NCBI GenBank assembly: GCA_019915015.1
Contig: JAHBBC010000029.1
Span: 248,001 to 312,000, forward strand
Reading direction: 5' to 3'
DNA from: Auriscalpium vulgare
Taxonomy: Eukaryota; Basidiomycota; Agaricomycetes; Russulales; Auriscalpiaceae
Length of the DNA: 64,000 nucleotides
Shown: in pieces, positions 27,909 to 38,540 of the stretch
Layout: each line of letters opens with the position of its first letter
How positions within the stretch are numbered: position 1 is the stretch's first letter
Notes under the pieces: model-generated
Seen by the model: the letters and a program-made list of their open reading frames with translations, nothing else
The model's database searches: none
What the model was told of the DNA's origin: nothing
Made by a program: the position numbers and the translations under genes

Positions 27909-28616
27909 ATGCAGCCTGCGAAGGACGCAGCCGGACTCCCGCCGCTGTCGGAAAGCGTCCTCCCAATCGGCCCGAACAGCAAAGGGGAGATCCTCTACGT
28001 GCACGTTGGCCCACTAAGCCCACTCACCAGTACGCCGTCCCGCCTTCTTGCCCCCGCACTCACTCACCGAGAGCCTGTAGTCGCCCTCGTTGTGTTCGTC
28101 GGCATCGCGATCCTCGCCTTCCTCGCCTTCTATTTCTACCCTATCATAGCCAACCGCGTGCAGAGTGTTGGCGGCGCCGAGACATTCCTCTCCACGGACA
28201 CAAGCCGTCGCTCTCGTTTCTCCAAGCCCAGCTGGCTGCCGTCGTTCTCGCGCGCGCTGGCGGACGAGAAGCGCGGCGCGCCGGAGCTCCCAACGTCCCA
28301 GCTGCTCGACCGTCGCGGGCTGCCGTCCCTGCAGCTCGCGCGCCCCGACCCGCCGTACCTGCGCGCGCACTCGCGCAAGCCGCCGCCGTCGCTCTCGCCG
28401 ACGAGCACGCTGTCGACATCGACGCTAAGCCCGATCACGCCGACGCCGCGCATCGCGCCCAGCGCGCGCATCGTCTTCGCGCGCGCCGCCGACCCGACCA
28501 CGCCGGTGAAGACGTCCGGCGTCGCGGCACTGGCGCAGGACCAGGAGATGACGAATAGGAGCCCGTCGAAGGAGAGTGCGGCGAGGACGGCAGGTGATGT
28601 GGAGGCGCAGTGCTGA
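27909..28616 (+). CDS. Hypothetical single-pass membrane protein
   Basis: I do not recognise a family. Start at 27909 (MQPAKDAAGLPPLSESVLPI); the frame stays open to 27831, so a longer N-terminus is possible. One strong membrane helix, ALVVFVGIAILAFLAFYF, is followed by a long Ser/Pro/Arg-rich disordered tail with STLSTSTLSPITPTP and TTPVKTSG, presumably cytosolic. A good 51-nt intron candidate (28030-28080, GTACGC..CTGTAG) lies in frame without a stop. Splicing would join SPLT directly to IALVVFVGIA, so the longer read-through product may be an annotation artefact. Stop TGA at 28614-28616. Confidence 0.7.
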   Translation: MQPAKDAAGLPPLSESVLPIGPNSKGEILYVHVGPLSPLTSTPSRLLAPALTHREPVVALVVFVGIAILAFLAFYFYPIIANRVQSVGGAETFLSTDTSRRSRFSKPSWLPSFSRALADEKRGAPELPTSQLLDRRGLPSLQLARPDPPYLRAHSRKPPPSLSPTSTLSTSTLSPITPTPRIAPSARIVFARAADPTTPVKTSGVAALAQDQEMTNRSPSKESAARTAGDVEAQC

Positions 28617-29090
28617 GCGATGATGAGGCGTCTGGCTGCAATGGATGGAGGTACGCGTCGGTCATTACCGTTTTGCTACATCTTAGTTTCTGTTTGGATG
28701 TTTGTCTATGAGCTCGGACGGTTCTGCACACGTGTGTAACTGGCGCTTGCAACTAGGACTTGACGCTCCAAGCGAGACATCTGTTGGCAGTGGCAGTGGC
28801 AGACTGTTGCTGCCCAAGCACTTGCGATGTTGTCGGTGGAAATGACGAAATGACATGAGCCAGTGGACTGGCAGGCTGACTGGCCTGGCTGTCTCACGTA
28901 CGCAGATTTGTCGAGTGCGCTTACGATCTGCTTAGTTTACACCGCGCCAACGTCGCTAAGCGCTCGCAGCAAGCTTCACCTTTGGCTTCGATCTCACCGC
29001 ATAAAAGCTCGCCATGCCTGCTCTTGGGAAAACTCCCAACCATCCCCGTCTACCCCCGCCTCCCCTTTGCTCCTCTTCCATCACCCAAAA
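28617..29090. promoter_or_regulatory. Upstream region of the AIF-like gene
   Basis: Contains a short GGCAGT repeat (about 28786-28803) and a TATA-like CATAAAAG at 29000-29007, about 85 bp before the ATG of the oxidoreductase gene. No coding content is seen. Confidence 0.4.
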
Positions 29091-30319
29091 ATGTCCAAAA
29101 AGAACGTTGTTGTCGTAGGCGGCGGCGGTGCGGGTGCTCTCGTCTCTCGCGAGCTCTCGGGCAAGCTCGACCACAGCAAGCACAACCTCACCCTCATCAC
29201 CGCCCACCCCTTCATCGTGTTTTTCCCCGCCATGATCCGTACGACCACCACCGCCGAGGGCAAGCTCGAGGACCAGGCGCTCATCCCCCAGGACAAGCTC
29301 TTCCTGAACGGCAAGGGCACACTCAGGATCGGCCGTGTCGTCTCGGTTGAAGACAAGGGCAAGGGTGGCGAGGTTGTGCTTGCAGATGGCAGCCGCGTGC
29401 CGTACGACGTGCTCGTCCTCACGCCTGGCTCGCTTTGGTCCGGCCCGCTGGACCTCCCAGACAGCAAGGAGGACGTCATCGAACACATAAACGCATGGCG
29501 AAAGAAATTCGCGAGCGCCAACAATATCGTCCTTGTCGGCGGAGGCGCCGTTGGTATCGGTACGTCCGACCCATCAGACCCAGGAGCCACCCTTTCTCAC
29601 TGCTCTCCTGCGCACAGAATTCGCCGGCGAGATCAAGCAGTTCTTACCGAAAAAGAAGGTTACCATCGTGCAGTCCGAAGCGCAGCTACTCAACGACTCG
29701 TACCCCTCCAAGTTCCGCAAGGCGATCGAGAAGGACACACGCGCGGTCGGCACTGAGATCGTCTTCAACGACTTTGTGGACAACTTCGAAAAGTTTCCCG
29801 TAACGACACGCTCGGGCAAGACGATTGATGCGGACCTCGTCGTGCCCACTATCGGCGGGCGCCCCGCTACGGAGTTCATCAAGTCGCTCGGAGCGGACGT
29901 GCTGAACGCGCGCGGGCAGGTGCGCGTCGCGCCGACCCTGGAGGTGCGCGGGCTCAAGGGCGTGTTCGCCGCGGGCGACGCGATCGAGTGGAAGGAGCAA
30001 AAGCAACTTGCAAAATACGCTGCTCATAGTGCTGTCGTTGTCGCGAATGTGCTGTCCTATCTCGGTGGCGGCACGCCTTCGAAGGAGTACAAGGGCTCCC
30101 CAGAGCTGATCCTAATCACCAACGGGACGGTACGTTTGTACTCTGTTGTCTTCGCGGCGGCTATGCTGACCCCATTGGTCGCAGAAACGGGGTTTGGCGT
30201 ACGTTGGCATGCTATGGGGCATCACCCTGGGTAACTGGTTTGCGAGTATGATGAAAGGCAAGAGTCTCTTGCTTGACCAGGCGTGGAAGTGGTACGGCTA
30301 CCCTGCTCAGCCCAAATAA
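29091..30319 (+). CDS. AIF/FSP1-like FAD-dependent NAD(P)H oxidoreductase
   Basis: A pyridine-nucleotide-disulfide oxidoreductase of the AIFM2/FSP1 (AMID-like) type; relatives reduce quinones using NAD(P)H at lipid droplets, mitochondria or membranes. Exons 29091-29559, 29618-30129 and 30185-30319 give 371 residues, the usual size. The FAD-binding Rossmann motif is at the N-terminus (VVVVGGGGAGALVSREL) and the second dinucleotide fold is NNIVLVGGGAVGI-EFAGEI. The C-terminal FAD motif is GVFAAGDAIEW, with the A-G-D signature. The intron at 29560 falls inside the second GxGxxG, between the third Gly and GluPheAla. There is no clear mitochondrial presequence. The tail (GLAYVGMLWGITLGNWFASM) is hydrophobic and could be membrane-associated. 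Substrate and cellular role are not determined by sequence. Confidence 0.88.
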
Positions 30320-30660
30320 AGCATTCCTTGGCTCCTGATTACTATGCATTGTTACATCGCCGTTCCTTCCGTCCTCATCAACATCCGTAATACCTCCTCT
30401 TCATATACCCGTACTCTCCATTTTCATAGTCTTACTGTGGATGCTTGCTGTCAAACAGTTTTCCGATCTCCCAAATATGAGGCCTCTGACATATACAAGG
30501 GCAGGTGCACCATTCGAACGAGCCTCCAAAGCAGAAATATCGCGGATACGAGGAGGCCGCCCTCCGCAGCATGCGTAGGACTAAGATATACAAGAAAGAA
30601 ACTTCGAAACCCACTACAACACACCCGCTATCTTCCTTTCCGCCAACTACGGGAGTCGTG

Positions 30661-32191
30661 CTATCGGAACTGCTGCTGCCAGTCATCGCCTCTGTGCGCG
30701 GAGCTCCCGTATGCCGCCGCCATACTGTACGCGTCGGCCGCCGCCGTGTGCGAGGTGGTAGGCACCACGTAGGCGTGGGTCGGCGTCGTGTAAGCGTTGT
30801 TGGTCGACGCTGGGTATTGGTTGGCCGTCGCTGCGTAGATGCCGTTGTTGTTGTACGTGGTGGCCTGCCCGGCGTAGGCGTTGCTGTGTGCGGAATAGGC
30901 ACTGGGGTTGTCGTTACCCGACGCAGGGTATGCGGTATTCTGCGCAGGGGCAGCGTACGCGACGCCCGGGATGCGCTGAGAGCTCGTCGCTGCGTCGTAC
31001 CCTCCCGCCGACGCAGTCTGCCCCGGCCAAGCAGACGTGCTTCCCCTGCCGTGGGGGCTATAACCGCTCGCGCTCGTCGAAGACGCCTGTTTCCCCGCCG
31101 ATGCAGTCTGCACCGGCCAAGCAGAAGTGCTACCCGTGTCGTGGGGGCTATAGCCGCTCGTGCTCGTCGGAGACGCCTGTTTCTGCTTCTCGCCGGTGCC
31201 TGCGTGCGGGGGGGCTGTGTCAACGTTCGTGAACTGCACGCGCTTCGACAGCCGGGGCTCACGGGTGCGCGAGGAGGCGCGTGTGTCCTGCTGCCAGCTG
31301 CTGCGCGCGCCGGCGCTGGCGGAAGTGGTCCCGGGCGGTGGGTAGTTGGTCGAGCTTGAGTTCGCCATAGTCGACCAGTTGGCAGAGGGGACGTAGGTCA
31401 CGCCCGGCGCGTCTGCTGGTGCGTGCCGTTTGTCAACGTGCTGTGTGGGATGAGCGCGCGGGTACTCACAGGGTGCAGGGAGGCCAGACGAGTGCGCTGG
31501 TGCCGCGTAGCCGCGAGTGGTGTCGTATGCTTGTCCGTTGTATGACGCCGTCTGCTGTTGCTGTTGCTGTTGCTGGTACGCCGTGTTGTAGCCTTGACAC
31601 TAGATTGAGTACTAGTTGTCGACAGGCAGAGAGGAACCACAGACCAGTGCCGTTGGCAGCACTGCTGCTCTGGTAGCTCTCGTATTGGGTTTGTGGGTTC
31701 GCGTGATATGGTTGCTGGGCGGCGTACGGGGTTTGCTGCGCCGTGTACGAGGGCTGAGTCGCGTATGCTGTCTGTTGGTGCGCGTACGTGGGCTGTCTGT
31801 TGACGTGCGAGGATTGTTGGCTTGCGTGCGAGGCTTGTTGATTTGCGTGCGAAGCTTGCTGGCTTGCGTGCTGGCCGGAGTATGGGTGCGAGCCCGTCTG
31901 CTGCGCGTATGCGTTCTGCTGAGCCCCGCTTCCGTAGGGGTTTTGCTGGCTAGGGTGGCCGCCGCCGTAGTGCGAGGAGGCGTTCGTGTGGTGTGGTGCG
32001 CTGGTGTATGGCGTCTGCGGCTGCGACTGCGACCCAGAGTACATCGCGTGCTGATTGTATTGCGGGGCAGAAGCGTGGCCCGCTGTGGGTTGTTGAGCAC
32101 GGTCGCATACTACCGGGGCGATGGGCTCACCGTCGTAGGTGCGGGAGCGCTGACGGGCGTGGTGGGGATCGGTGTAGGCGTGGCTTGACAT
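30661..32191 (-). CDS. Tyr/Gln/Ser-rich intrinsically disordered protein
   Basis: No folded domain is visible. Start at 32191 (MSSHAYTDPHHARQRSRTYD). Exon 1 is dominated by Q, S, H, Y and A in loose repeats (SQQASHANQQASHASQQSSH); a middle exon near 31466-31600 has a polyQ tract encoded by CAG/CAA and GYNTAYQ. The last exon (to 30661) continues with VPSANWSTMANSS, two 30-residue repeats (SGYSPH..GSTSAWP.QTASAG), then Tyr/Ala/Asn-rich sequence ending DDWQQQFR. The composition resembles prion-like low-complexity RNA-binding or condensate proteins, but no RNA-binding domain is present, so a role is conjecture. A TATA box lies 43-51 bp upstream of the ATG. Confidence 0.75.
31004..31183. repeat. 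Two tandem 90-bp coding repeats
   Basis: Units 31004-31093 and 31094-31183 are about 90% identical and encode two 30-residue repeats (core SGYSPH, GSTSAWP, QTASAGKQAS) in the disordered protein. Their near identity suggests recent duplication or gene conversion. Confidence 0.85.
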
Positions 32192-32233
32192 GAGGGCGGC
32201 GGAAGGTCGACACTGTGTGAACGCAAGGTCGGG

Positions 32234-32242
32234 TATTTATAG
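32234..32242 (-). promoter_or_regulatory. TATA box of the disordered-protein gene
   Basis: On the minus strand CTATAAATA lies about 43-51 bp before the start codon at 32191. The sequence is a strong match to the TATA consensus and the spacing suits a short 5' UTR. Confidence 0.6.
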
Positions 32243-32631
32243 GAACGAAACGTAGCCTAGGATCCTAGGCTCATGACGAGACCTGTGCGCGGGCTTGCGC
32301 CCTAAGATATACCGAAAGGAGCCTTGTGCGAGGCAACACTGCATCTGATTCGACGGGGTTGGAGGGGGCGGGCTGTGAAGCAGACGCCGTCTGATAGTAC
32401 ATACCCAAAGCGTGATGCGGCATTGGTCCGACTGCAATTTCCGAAAAGCCGCCTATCTTCCAGGAGGCTTGAGATGGCGACCTTGATCATTGAGCGTTTG
32501 TCGCATTGTCAAAACACTCCAGGAGCGCAGAACATATGTTGTACGGCCTTGACAGCCGTATATGACGAGACGATTTCGCCATAGTCGTCACTATCGAGAC
32601 ACATGGGCTTGGTAAGATATGGGATACAAGT

Positions 32632-33559
32632 CTAGTCGTAGTCGAAGCCTGCCAAGGACAAAACGTCAGTGCGAGGAGTAAGTCACAATGGAACTCAATC
32701 GTACCGCCGCCTTCATCTCCGCCGCCTCCGCCGCCTAGATCATCTACATCATCGCCCTCTCCATTGTCGAAGTAGTTCTCGGCGTAGTCATTGTCGTACT
32801 CCTCATCGACGTCGTAGTCCTCATCAGCAGCCTGCGAGCCTACCTCGGACTCTTCCGACTTAGCCTAGGAGAACGATGTATGTGAGTTTCTGCCAAGATG
32901 TGCCGATGAAGAAGTCCGCACCTGACTGTCGGCATCATCATTGAAATCGTCCAAATTGACTTTCGTTGAAGACGCCTTTTGGGCCCCTGCGACGTTTGAT
33001 GAGTCTAACGGTTCGTGAGCGGTAGATGGGCCAACCTTTCGCCTTCTTTTTGGGATTGAAGTACCCCTCGAACACTTCTGGGGGGAAGAAGGGCTGATGC
33101 AGGTCCTTCTTCTTCAACGTCGGACGCGTCGCGGGAGATGGCCGGTACTTGTCCGCATAACGCTCAAGTTCTGTATTCGGATTCAGTCCGAAAGCGCGAT
33201 ATCGATGTCGGCAAAAATGCGTTACCTGCAGATTTTGTGGCTTCAGTAACATAGTATGCAGACTGTCGAAGACGGGTTGCGAACCCAAGTTGCAGCTCAC
33301 ATATGCGCTTTTCCTCCTCGGAGTATTCGGTGAGTGCTGGAAGGGCTTCCATTGGCTAACAAGATGTCCAAGTCAATCTCAGACACGCTTGTCTGTCTGT
33401 TGGCATCCGGCTTACAGGGTACAGCGCGCTTTGCTCGCGAGACATGGACTGAATATCCGCGAAGGTTAAACCCATGGGGGGCAGATTGCTAGCGCCAAAT
33501 CCCCCTCTTGCACCACCCCCGAAGCCACCGCGACCGCCGCCACGACCGCCCCTCGACAT
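32632..33559 (-). CDS. RPC31: DNA-directed RNA polymerase III subunit RPC7 (Rpc31)
   Basis: Rpc31 is part of the Rpc82-Rpc34-Rpc31 trimer that opens promoters and recruits TFIIIB for tRNA and 5S transcription. It starts at 33559 with a Gly/Arg-rich leader (MSRGGRGGGRGGFGGG), then PMGLTFADIQSMSREQSALY and PALTEYSEEEKRICELQ. A short exon gives ELERYADKYRPSPA, then FFPPEVFEGYFNPKKKAK, the conserved core of the family. The C-terminus is strongly acidic (DEDYDVDEEYDNDYAENYFD) and, after a 56-nt intron, ends GGFDYD at 32632, as expected for Rpc31. Divergently arranged with YRA1. Confidence 0.92.
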
Positions 33560-33778
33560 GGAGAACAAAAAGAAAGGCTGCAGACGTAGATGAAGGCGGT
33601 GAAGGCGAGCAGAAGACAAGGGACGCTGAACGCGTGAGGTCAACCGTTTCTAACTCCGCTAGGGTATAAAGCATTCGACGCGTCGCCACCGCTTTTGACC
33701 CTCGCCATCACCCACTTCGCCCACTCCCTTGCCCTTCCCCACCACACTCGCAGCCCGTCCATTCAAAAATTGTCTGCA
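33560..33778. promoter_or_regulatory. Shared divergent promoter of RPC31 and YRA1
   Basis: Only 219 bp separate the two start codons. A TATAAA lies at 33665-33670 on the plus strand, 109 bp before the YRA1 ATG; it is the only clear core element. Both genes are housekeeping, so a single bidirectional promoter is likely. Confidence 0.6.
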
Positions 33779-35389
33779 ATGGATAAGTCACTCGACGAGG
33801 TATGCAGTATTCCGCCGACGTTTAACGCCACACCGCTCTGACAACGCCTACTCACAGATTGTCACGGCTTCCCGCACCTCCAAGGGGCGTCGTGGAGCCG
33901 GCCGTCGCACCAACACAGCTCGCACTCAAGTCCTTGGAAACGCTGGCACTTCCCCAGCTGCCCGCGCTCGCATCGTCAACACCGCGACCGCCCCTAAGCC
34001 CGCCGCCGCCACTCCACCCTCCACCGAAAAGATCATCGTGTCGAACCTCCCTCTGGATGTTAATGAAACCCAAGTCAGGGTGAGTTACATCTATTTCGCG
34101 TCTTTCGAAAGGCATGCTGATTCTGACGTGCCATCAGGAGCTTTTCATGTCGACGGTGGGACCACTCCGCGAAGTCAACATGCACTACGACAGCGGCGGA
34201 CGCTCCAAAGGTGTCGCAACCGTCACCTTCTCGCGGAAGGGTGACGGGAACAAGGCTTTCCAGCAATACAATAATCGACTCATCGACGGGAGTTAGTATC
34301 GCTACTTTCTCCTTCTTGCCTATCTCTTCTAGTTTCCGGCGATGGCGTTGCGCCTCTCACGTGCATACCGAAGACTGGTTGTCAACCGCTACCAGCGAAA
34401 CGCCAGTGGCGACCCACCACCCTACCGTGTGGTGGAATCAGCGGACATCAGGTGTGGGGACACACCCGACGTCTCGTCTGCCATCGCAACCAATCCGATG
34501 GCAGTCGTCCGCAGCGAAGCTCGTCTTCGCAGGCCAGACTTGTCCTTCAATTACCCACCGCAGTACGTGTGTACATTGGTCTGATCAACCATGTGCCGCT
34601 ACGCGGCAGGACCGGACTGGACTGGCCCGGGCACACATGCTCCTCACCGATGGCGGCTGGAGCAAGTGGTCACTCGCGGGAGGAGTGGTGGGGTTGGGTG
34701 GATGTCGGACTGAGAGAGGTCACCCTGGAGCGCGTCTATCGAGCGGTTGTCCGTTCGGTCGAGGTACTTCAAGGAGGGTACCTGTTGAAGAAGTCTGGAC
34801 ACGGCCAAGAATGGTGCCCAACGGCGCCACTGCGTTTGGCAAGCAATCGACGGTGCACGGAGGGCTCGCAATGATCTGGCCCGGCTCGTTTCGTCTTCCT
34901 TTCGTATGCCTGGCAATACCCTGAACGCTCGACTGACCACTTGAATTCCTTCTTCCCTCGCTCGCCATCATCCTCGCTGCTTTTGCCCACCTTCGTCCGC
35001 CAGAACGACCCATGAAGATCGAAGTCGTCGTCGACCTCTCTCGCGTCCCTGCCCCCACGCTCGCAGACCGCGTCGCGCCTGCTGCGAAGGCCGCCGCCGC
35101 CCCTGTCGATGGCACTCAAACTGCCAGGTCCGTCGCCCACGAGGTCAAGTTGGCCTTTGCTCATTCTATCCGTTCTCTAGACGTGGTGCACCCGGTGGCG
35201 GTCGGGGACGAGGTGGACGGAAAGGCGGGCGCAAGAACGAACGGCCCCCCAAGACCGTGGCCGATCTTGACGCGGAGATGGAGGTGTGTAGATCGATAAC
35301 TGTCAAGCTGTAACCTCTCAACCAAATTGTCTGAACAGGACTACACCGCTAGTAACGGTACCGCTGCTCCCGCTGCTGCCACTGCCTAG
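33779..35389 (+). CDS. YRA1: mRNA export adaptor Yra1/ALY/REF
   Basis: Yra1/ALY is an RNA-annealing protein that couples TREX and UAP56/Sub2 to the Mex67 export receptor. Six exons, 33779-33799, 33858-34079, 34138-34291, 35004-35127, 35181-35283 and 35339-35389, give 224 residues. The N-terminal UAP56-binding motif is MDKSLDE-IVTASRTSKGRRGAG. The RRM has RNP2 (KIIVSNLPLDV) and the RNP1 region (GRSKGVATVTFSRKGDG), then QQYNNRLIDG joined to K-RPMKIEVVVD. The C-terminus is an RGG-rich segment followed by PKTVADLDAEMEDYTAS, a REF-type terminal helix. Intron 3 is 712 nt, more than ten times the local norm, and interrupts the RRM at a contiguous conserved block, so no exon is missing inside it. Confidence 0.95.
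34292..35003 (+). other. Exceptionally long (712-nt) intron in YRA1
   Basis: The donor is GTTAGT after GACGGGA and the acceptor is CGCCAG before AACGACCCATG. The best branch-site candidate, GACTGAC, sits about 70 nt before the acceptor, farther than the 10-20 nt seen in neighbouring introns. Short frames inside it have no recognisable product. The length and distant branch point suggest slow splicing. Confidence 0.85.
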
Positions 35390-35643
35390 CTTTCTGTATC
35401 CTTTTGCGTTTTGTGTATCATGTAATAGCCCACAATTTGGCCCTATCTGAATTTCTTCTCGTCGTCATGTTTTATGCGCTACCTAACTCGTTGCCCTCAC
35501 GACTTGCAATATCAATGAGGCTTTATTCGTTGCCGGGGTGTCTGCAAGTTGACAGAGTTATTGTTCTCGAAGTCTCAAACATATGTTTTGTTTGGCCAGG
35601 GCTTAGCGCCACGCTCCTTCCCCTTGACCTTGACTGTCGTACC

Positions 35644-36973
35644 ATGCCCCCCGTCGACATCGCCGACTCTGTCCCATACTCTGAGCGACCAGAATGGTCC
35701 GACTTGACTCCGGTCGCTCAATATGAGAACATCCAGCCGCTCGCCCCGATCTTCTACAACCCTGACTGTTAGTAACCGATGCTCGCGCTGGACGTTCGTG
35801 AACTGACACCACCCGTCGTCGCATCACCGAACGCGCTCGTCGTCGCTCGTCTACCCCTTACACAGACAAGGACGCGACAGATTACTTCCGAGGAGTTGTG
35901 AAGACGGGAGAGTTGAGTCCTCGCGTCCTGGACCTAACGGAGACCATCATTCGGCTCAACCCAGCGCACTATTCTGCATGGTAAGCTTCTGATTCCTCAC
36001 AGTGTTGCCCGGAGTAGTGAACCCACGACCCCGGACAGGCAGTATCGCTATCAAACGCTCATCGCGACGAAGTCATCCCTCGCTGACGAGCTCATCCTCA
36101 CGAACGAACTCACCCGGATCTACCTCAAAACATACCAAGTCTGGCACCACCGCCGTTTGCTCCTCACGTTGCTCAACGACCCTCTGCCCGAGCTGCCCTT
36201 CATCGAGGAGATCTTGAAGGTCGACGTGAAGAACTACCACACATGGAGCTATCGCCAGTGGCTGCTTGCGCACTACAACCGCGAGGATATGTGGGTGCAG
36301 GAGCTACCGCTCGTGGAACGCTTGCTCGAGGAGGATGTGCGCAATAATTCGGCGTGGCACCATCGGTTCTTCGTTGTTTTTGAGCGCGGTGGGGCAGATG
36401 GGGAGGATACTGTGAGGCAGGAACTTGCGTGCGTTCTCCCTTCCCTGCGTGCCACCGCCAGCCATCCTCTAATCCACACAGGACAGCTTCGTGAAGGAGA
36501 AGATTGCCCTCGCCCCGAACAATCTCTCAGCGTGGAATTATTTTCGTGGTATCCTCGATCACAAGCACCTCCCTTACTCCACACAGGCTGATTTCACAAA
36601 GCTTTACGTCGTCTCCTCCATTGCCCTGAACGAGGAGAGCGTCGTGGACTTGGAAAATCCTCGACCGTCCAAGGGCGCTCAGCTTCCTTCCGCAGCAGCG
36701 ATCGAATTTTTGGCAGATGTGTACGAAGCCGAGGGGGAGTCCGGCTTGAGCAAGGCTGTAAAGGTGCGTGGATCAGCCATTTTGCGTATGCTCGTTGGGC
36801 TCAACTCCGCACATTTTGATATAGTTATGGAGGTCTTTGGCAGATGAGCACGACACTATCAGGAAGAAGTGCGTCCAATGGCTGCAGACAAGCGCGAACA
36901 CGTCCGCTGACCTATCACTTTCAGGTATTGGGAGTACCGCATCAGGGAGGCAACGGTGGCTGCTCCGGATTAG
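35644..36973 (+). CDS. RAM2: Protein farnesyltransferase / geranylgeranyltransferase I alpha subunit
   Basis: This is the shared alpha subunit of the two CaaX prenyltransferases, which attach isoprenoids to Ras, Rho and a-factor-type proteins. Start ATG at 35644 (MPPVDIADSVPYSERPEWSD). The alpha-subunit helical repeats (N-x-x-W-x-x-R/H-x) are clear: LNPAHYSAWQYRYQTLI, LKTYQVWHHRRLLL, VKNYHTWSYRQWLL, VRNNSAWHHRFFVV and NLSAWNYFRGIL. The C-terminus after two small introns is KLWRSLADEHDTIRKKYWEY-RIREATVAAPD, ending at 36973. About 330-340 residues as expected. Between YRA1 and this gene are 254 bp of spacer, probably its promoter. Confidence 0.95.
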
Positions 36974-37524
36974 TGCGTGCCCAGGCGCTCACTGGATGTA
37001 CATGTATCAGTGAAGACGCGAATTTGGTTGTACGATATCACGGCTGACTGTTTACCAAGCCGCTTCTCTGCGAAGCAGAGCAGAATGCATGACAGGATCG
37101 CTCTTCGCGCCATCTTGATCCTGTGTACCTTGCGTCAACTTTCAGCCAGCTGCCACTCGAGAGAAGATCAGCTCTCTGTGCCTCAGGCGCCCACTCAGTG
37201 ACTTACCCAGCCTCATTCCTGTGGCACCCACGACTCAAAGCTCAGCTGACGACTGGAGGCCGTAGCCACACCAGTGGTCATTCTTATCTGATTCCACGAT
37301 GGCATGTACACTCTGTTCGTGGACGTCATGCACACAATCAGCGCCTTATCGCGGTCAAGAAGACGGCGTCGTTTGCTTTCTGATGTCCTTTCCTAGGGCG
37401 CAGCTGCCTTCTACTCCAACTGCAGCGGCTAGGGGCACAGCCTCGCGAGCACCTCGTGTACTCTGGGCACCTATTTAAAGGCTCGGTCATTCCTGTTCAT
37501 TTCGTTCCTCTTTGCCACGCTGCC
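36974..37524. promoter_or_regulatory. Intergenic region with TATA-like element
   Basis: About 550 bp with no convincing gene. TATTTAAA at 37472-37479 lies 46-53 bp before the ATG of the next gene and is a good TATA candidate. Confidence 0.5.
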
Positions 37525-38540
37525 ATGGACCACCAGTACTGGCCCCCTCACGACCAGATCGCAGACTCGCCGTCCCAGGCGCCAAATGGTGAGTTCGTAG
37601 CGTCGCCCCACGCTCGCCGTACCTGACGCGATCTAAGGACACTCCCTCGGGCCACAATACGCACAAATGCTCAACCACTCATCATCGAGCGCAAATGCAT
37701 GGAACGTAAATCACCGGGATGCAGTCCACCAAATGGCGTCTACTTCCCTTCAGGGTGCGTCGCATGGCGGTAGGTGGCTGCGATCTTTCCTACGTGGTCT
37801 CAGCGCCTGAGGCCGCGCACAACCTGTAGGGTACCTGCAGATGCCTCCGCGCAGCCTTGATCCACGGATGCTTGATCATGCCGACGGAAGGGGGCTCAAT
37901 GGGGCAGGTATGCAGTTCTTGCACCCCATATCATGAAGTTCTGCTGAGCCACAACCCCAATAGCGCCTGAAGGCACTATATCGCGCGCGTCAGCGGCCGC
38001 ATGCTCTGATACGCAAACCTCCAATGTCAATGATTACAAAATCGCTTCAGAACCCTTCCAGAATTCTAGCATTACTCAATGTCAACCCTCTCGCGGAACT
38101 CGTCGAGGTCCGTTTCGAATCCAACCTTCCGCGCCAGGTGCCAAAAATATATGGTTGTGAATAGATGACTTCCTCGAGCGGATGCAGCTTGTCAGCGAGC
38201 TTACCTCGATCGGCAAGCTCCCCGCGAAACCAGCAAAGTGTGCCTTTCGCCACTGCGACCTTCCTACCGTTGAGGACCCGATTGCCATGAACGAGATGAT
38301 GGAATACTGTAGCCATCTGCACCGGGTGTGAGTGAATAGGCCTGTCTTGCGCTCTCGAGCATTTTGCTGAAATTTTGAAGTGGTGCTATGGCACAATTCG
38401 GCTTGCCGCTGTGCGAAGAATGTGGACTGTTGCCACGACGATTCGATCGCGTGTACTGCAGTATCAGGTGCCACACGTGGGCCATGCTGGGCATTAGACT
38501 GCGAAGTCCGGACCCGAAGAACGCGCATGCTGTCAGTTGA
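37525..38540 (+). CDS. Hypothetical protein with two Cys-rich, probably zinc-binding motifs
   Basis: No family recognised. Six exons (37525-37588, 37638-37769, 37830-37907, 37964-38107, 38165-38327, 38381-38540) join in phase to 246 residues. The N-terminal half is polar and disordered (MDHQYWPPHDQIADSPSQAP, then a Ser/Asn/His-rich stretch). The C-terminal half holds two similar clusters: CAFRHCDLP followed about 18 residues later by YCSHLH, and LCEECGLLPRRFDRVYCSIRC. Each has a C-x(2-4)-C pair, a Leu-Pro and a later Y-C-S, suggesting a duplicated zinc-binding unit. Intron 4 (38108-38164) has a weak GTCCGT donor; the others are normal. Three frames overlap around 38060-38150, so that part is least certain. 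Confidence 0.6.

Noticed and set aside
30505..31359. Overlapping long frames on the plus strand and in another minus frame
   Set aside because: They mirror the repetitive low-complexity coding sequence of the disordered protein; repeats keep all frames open.
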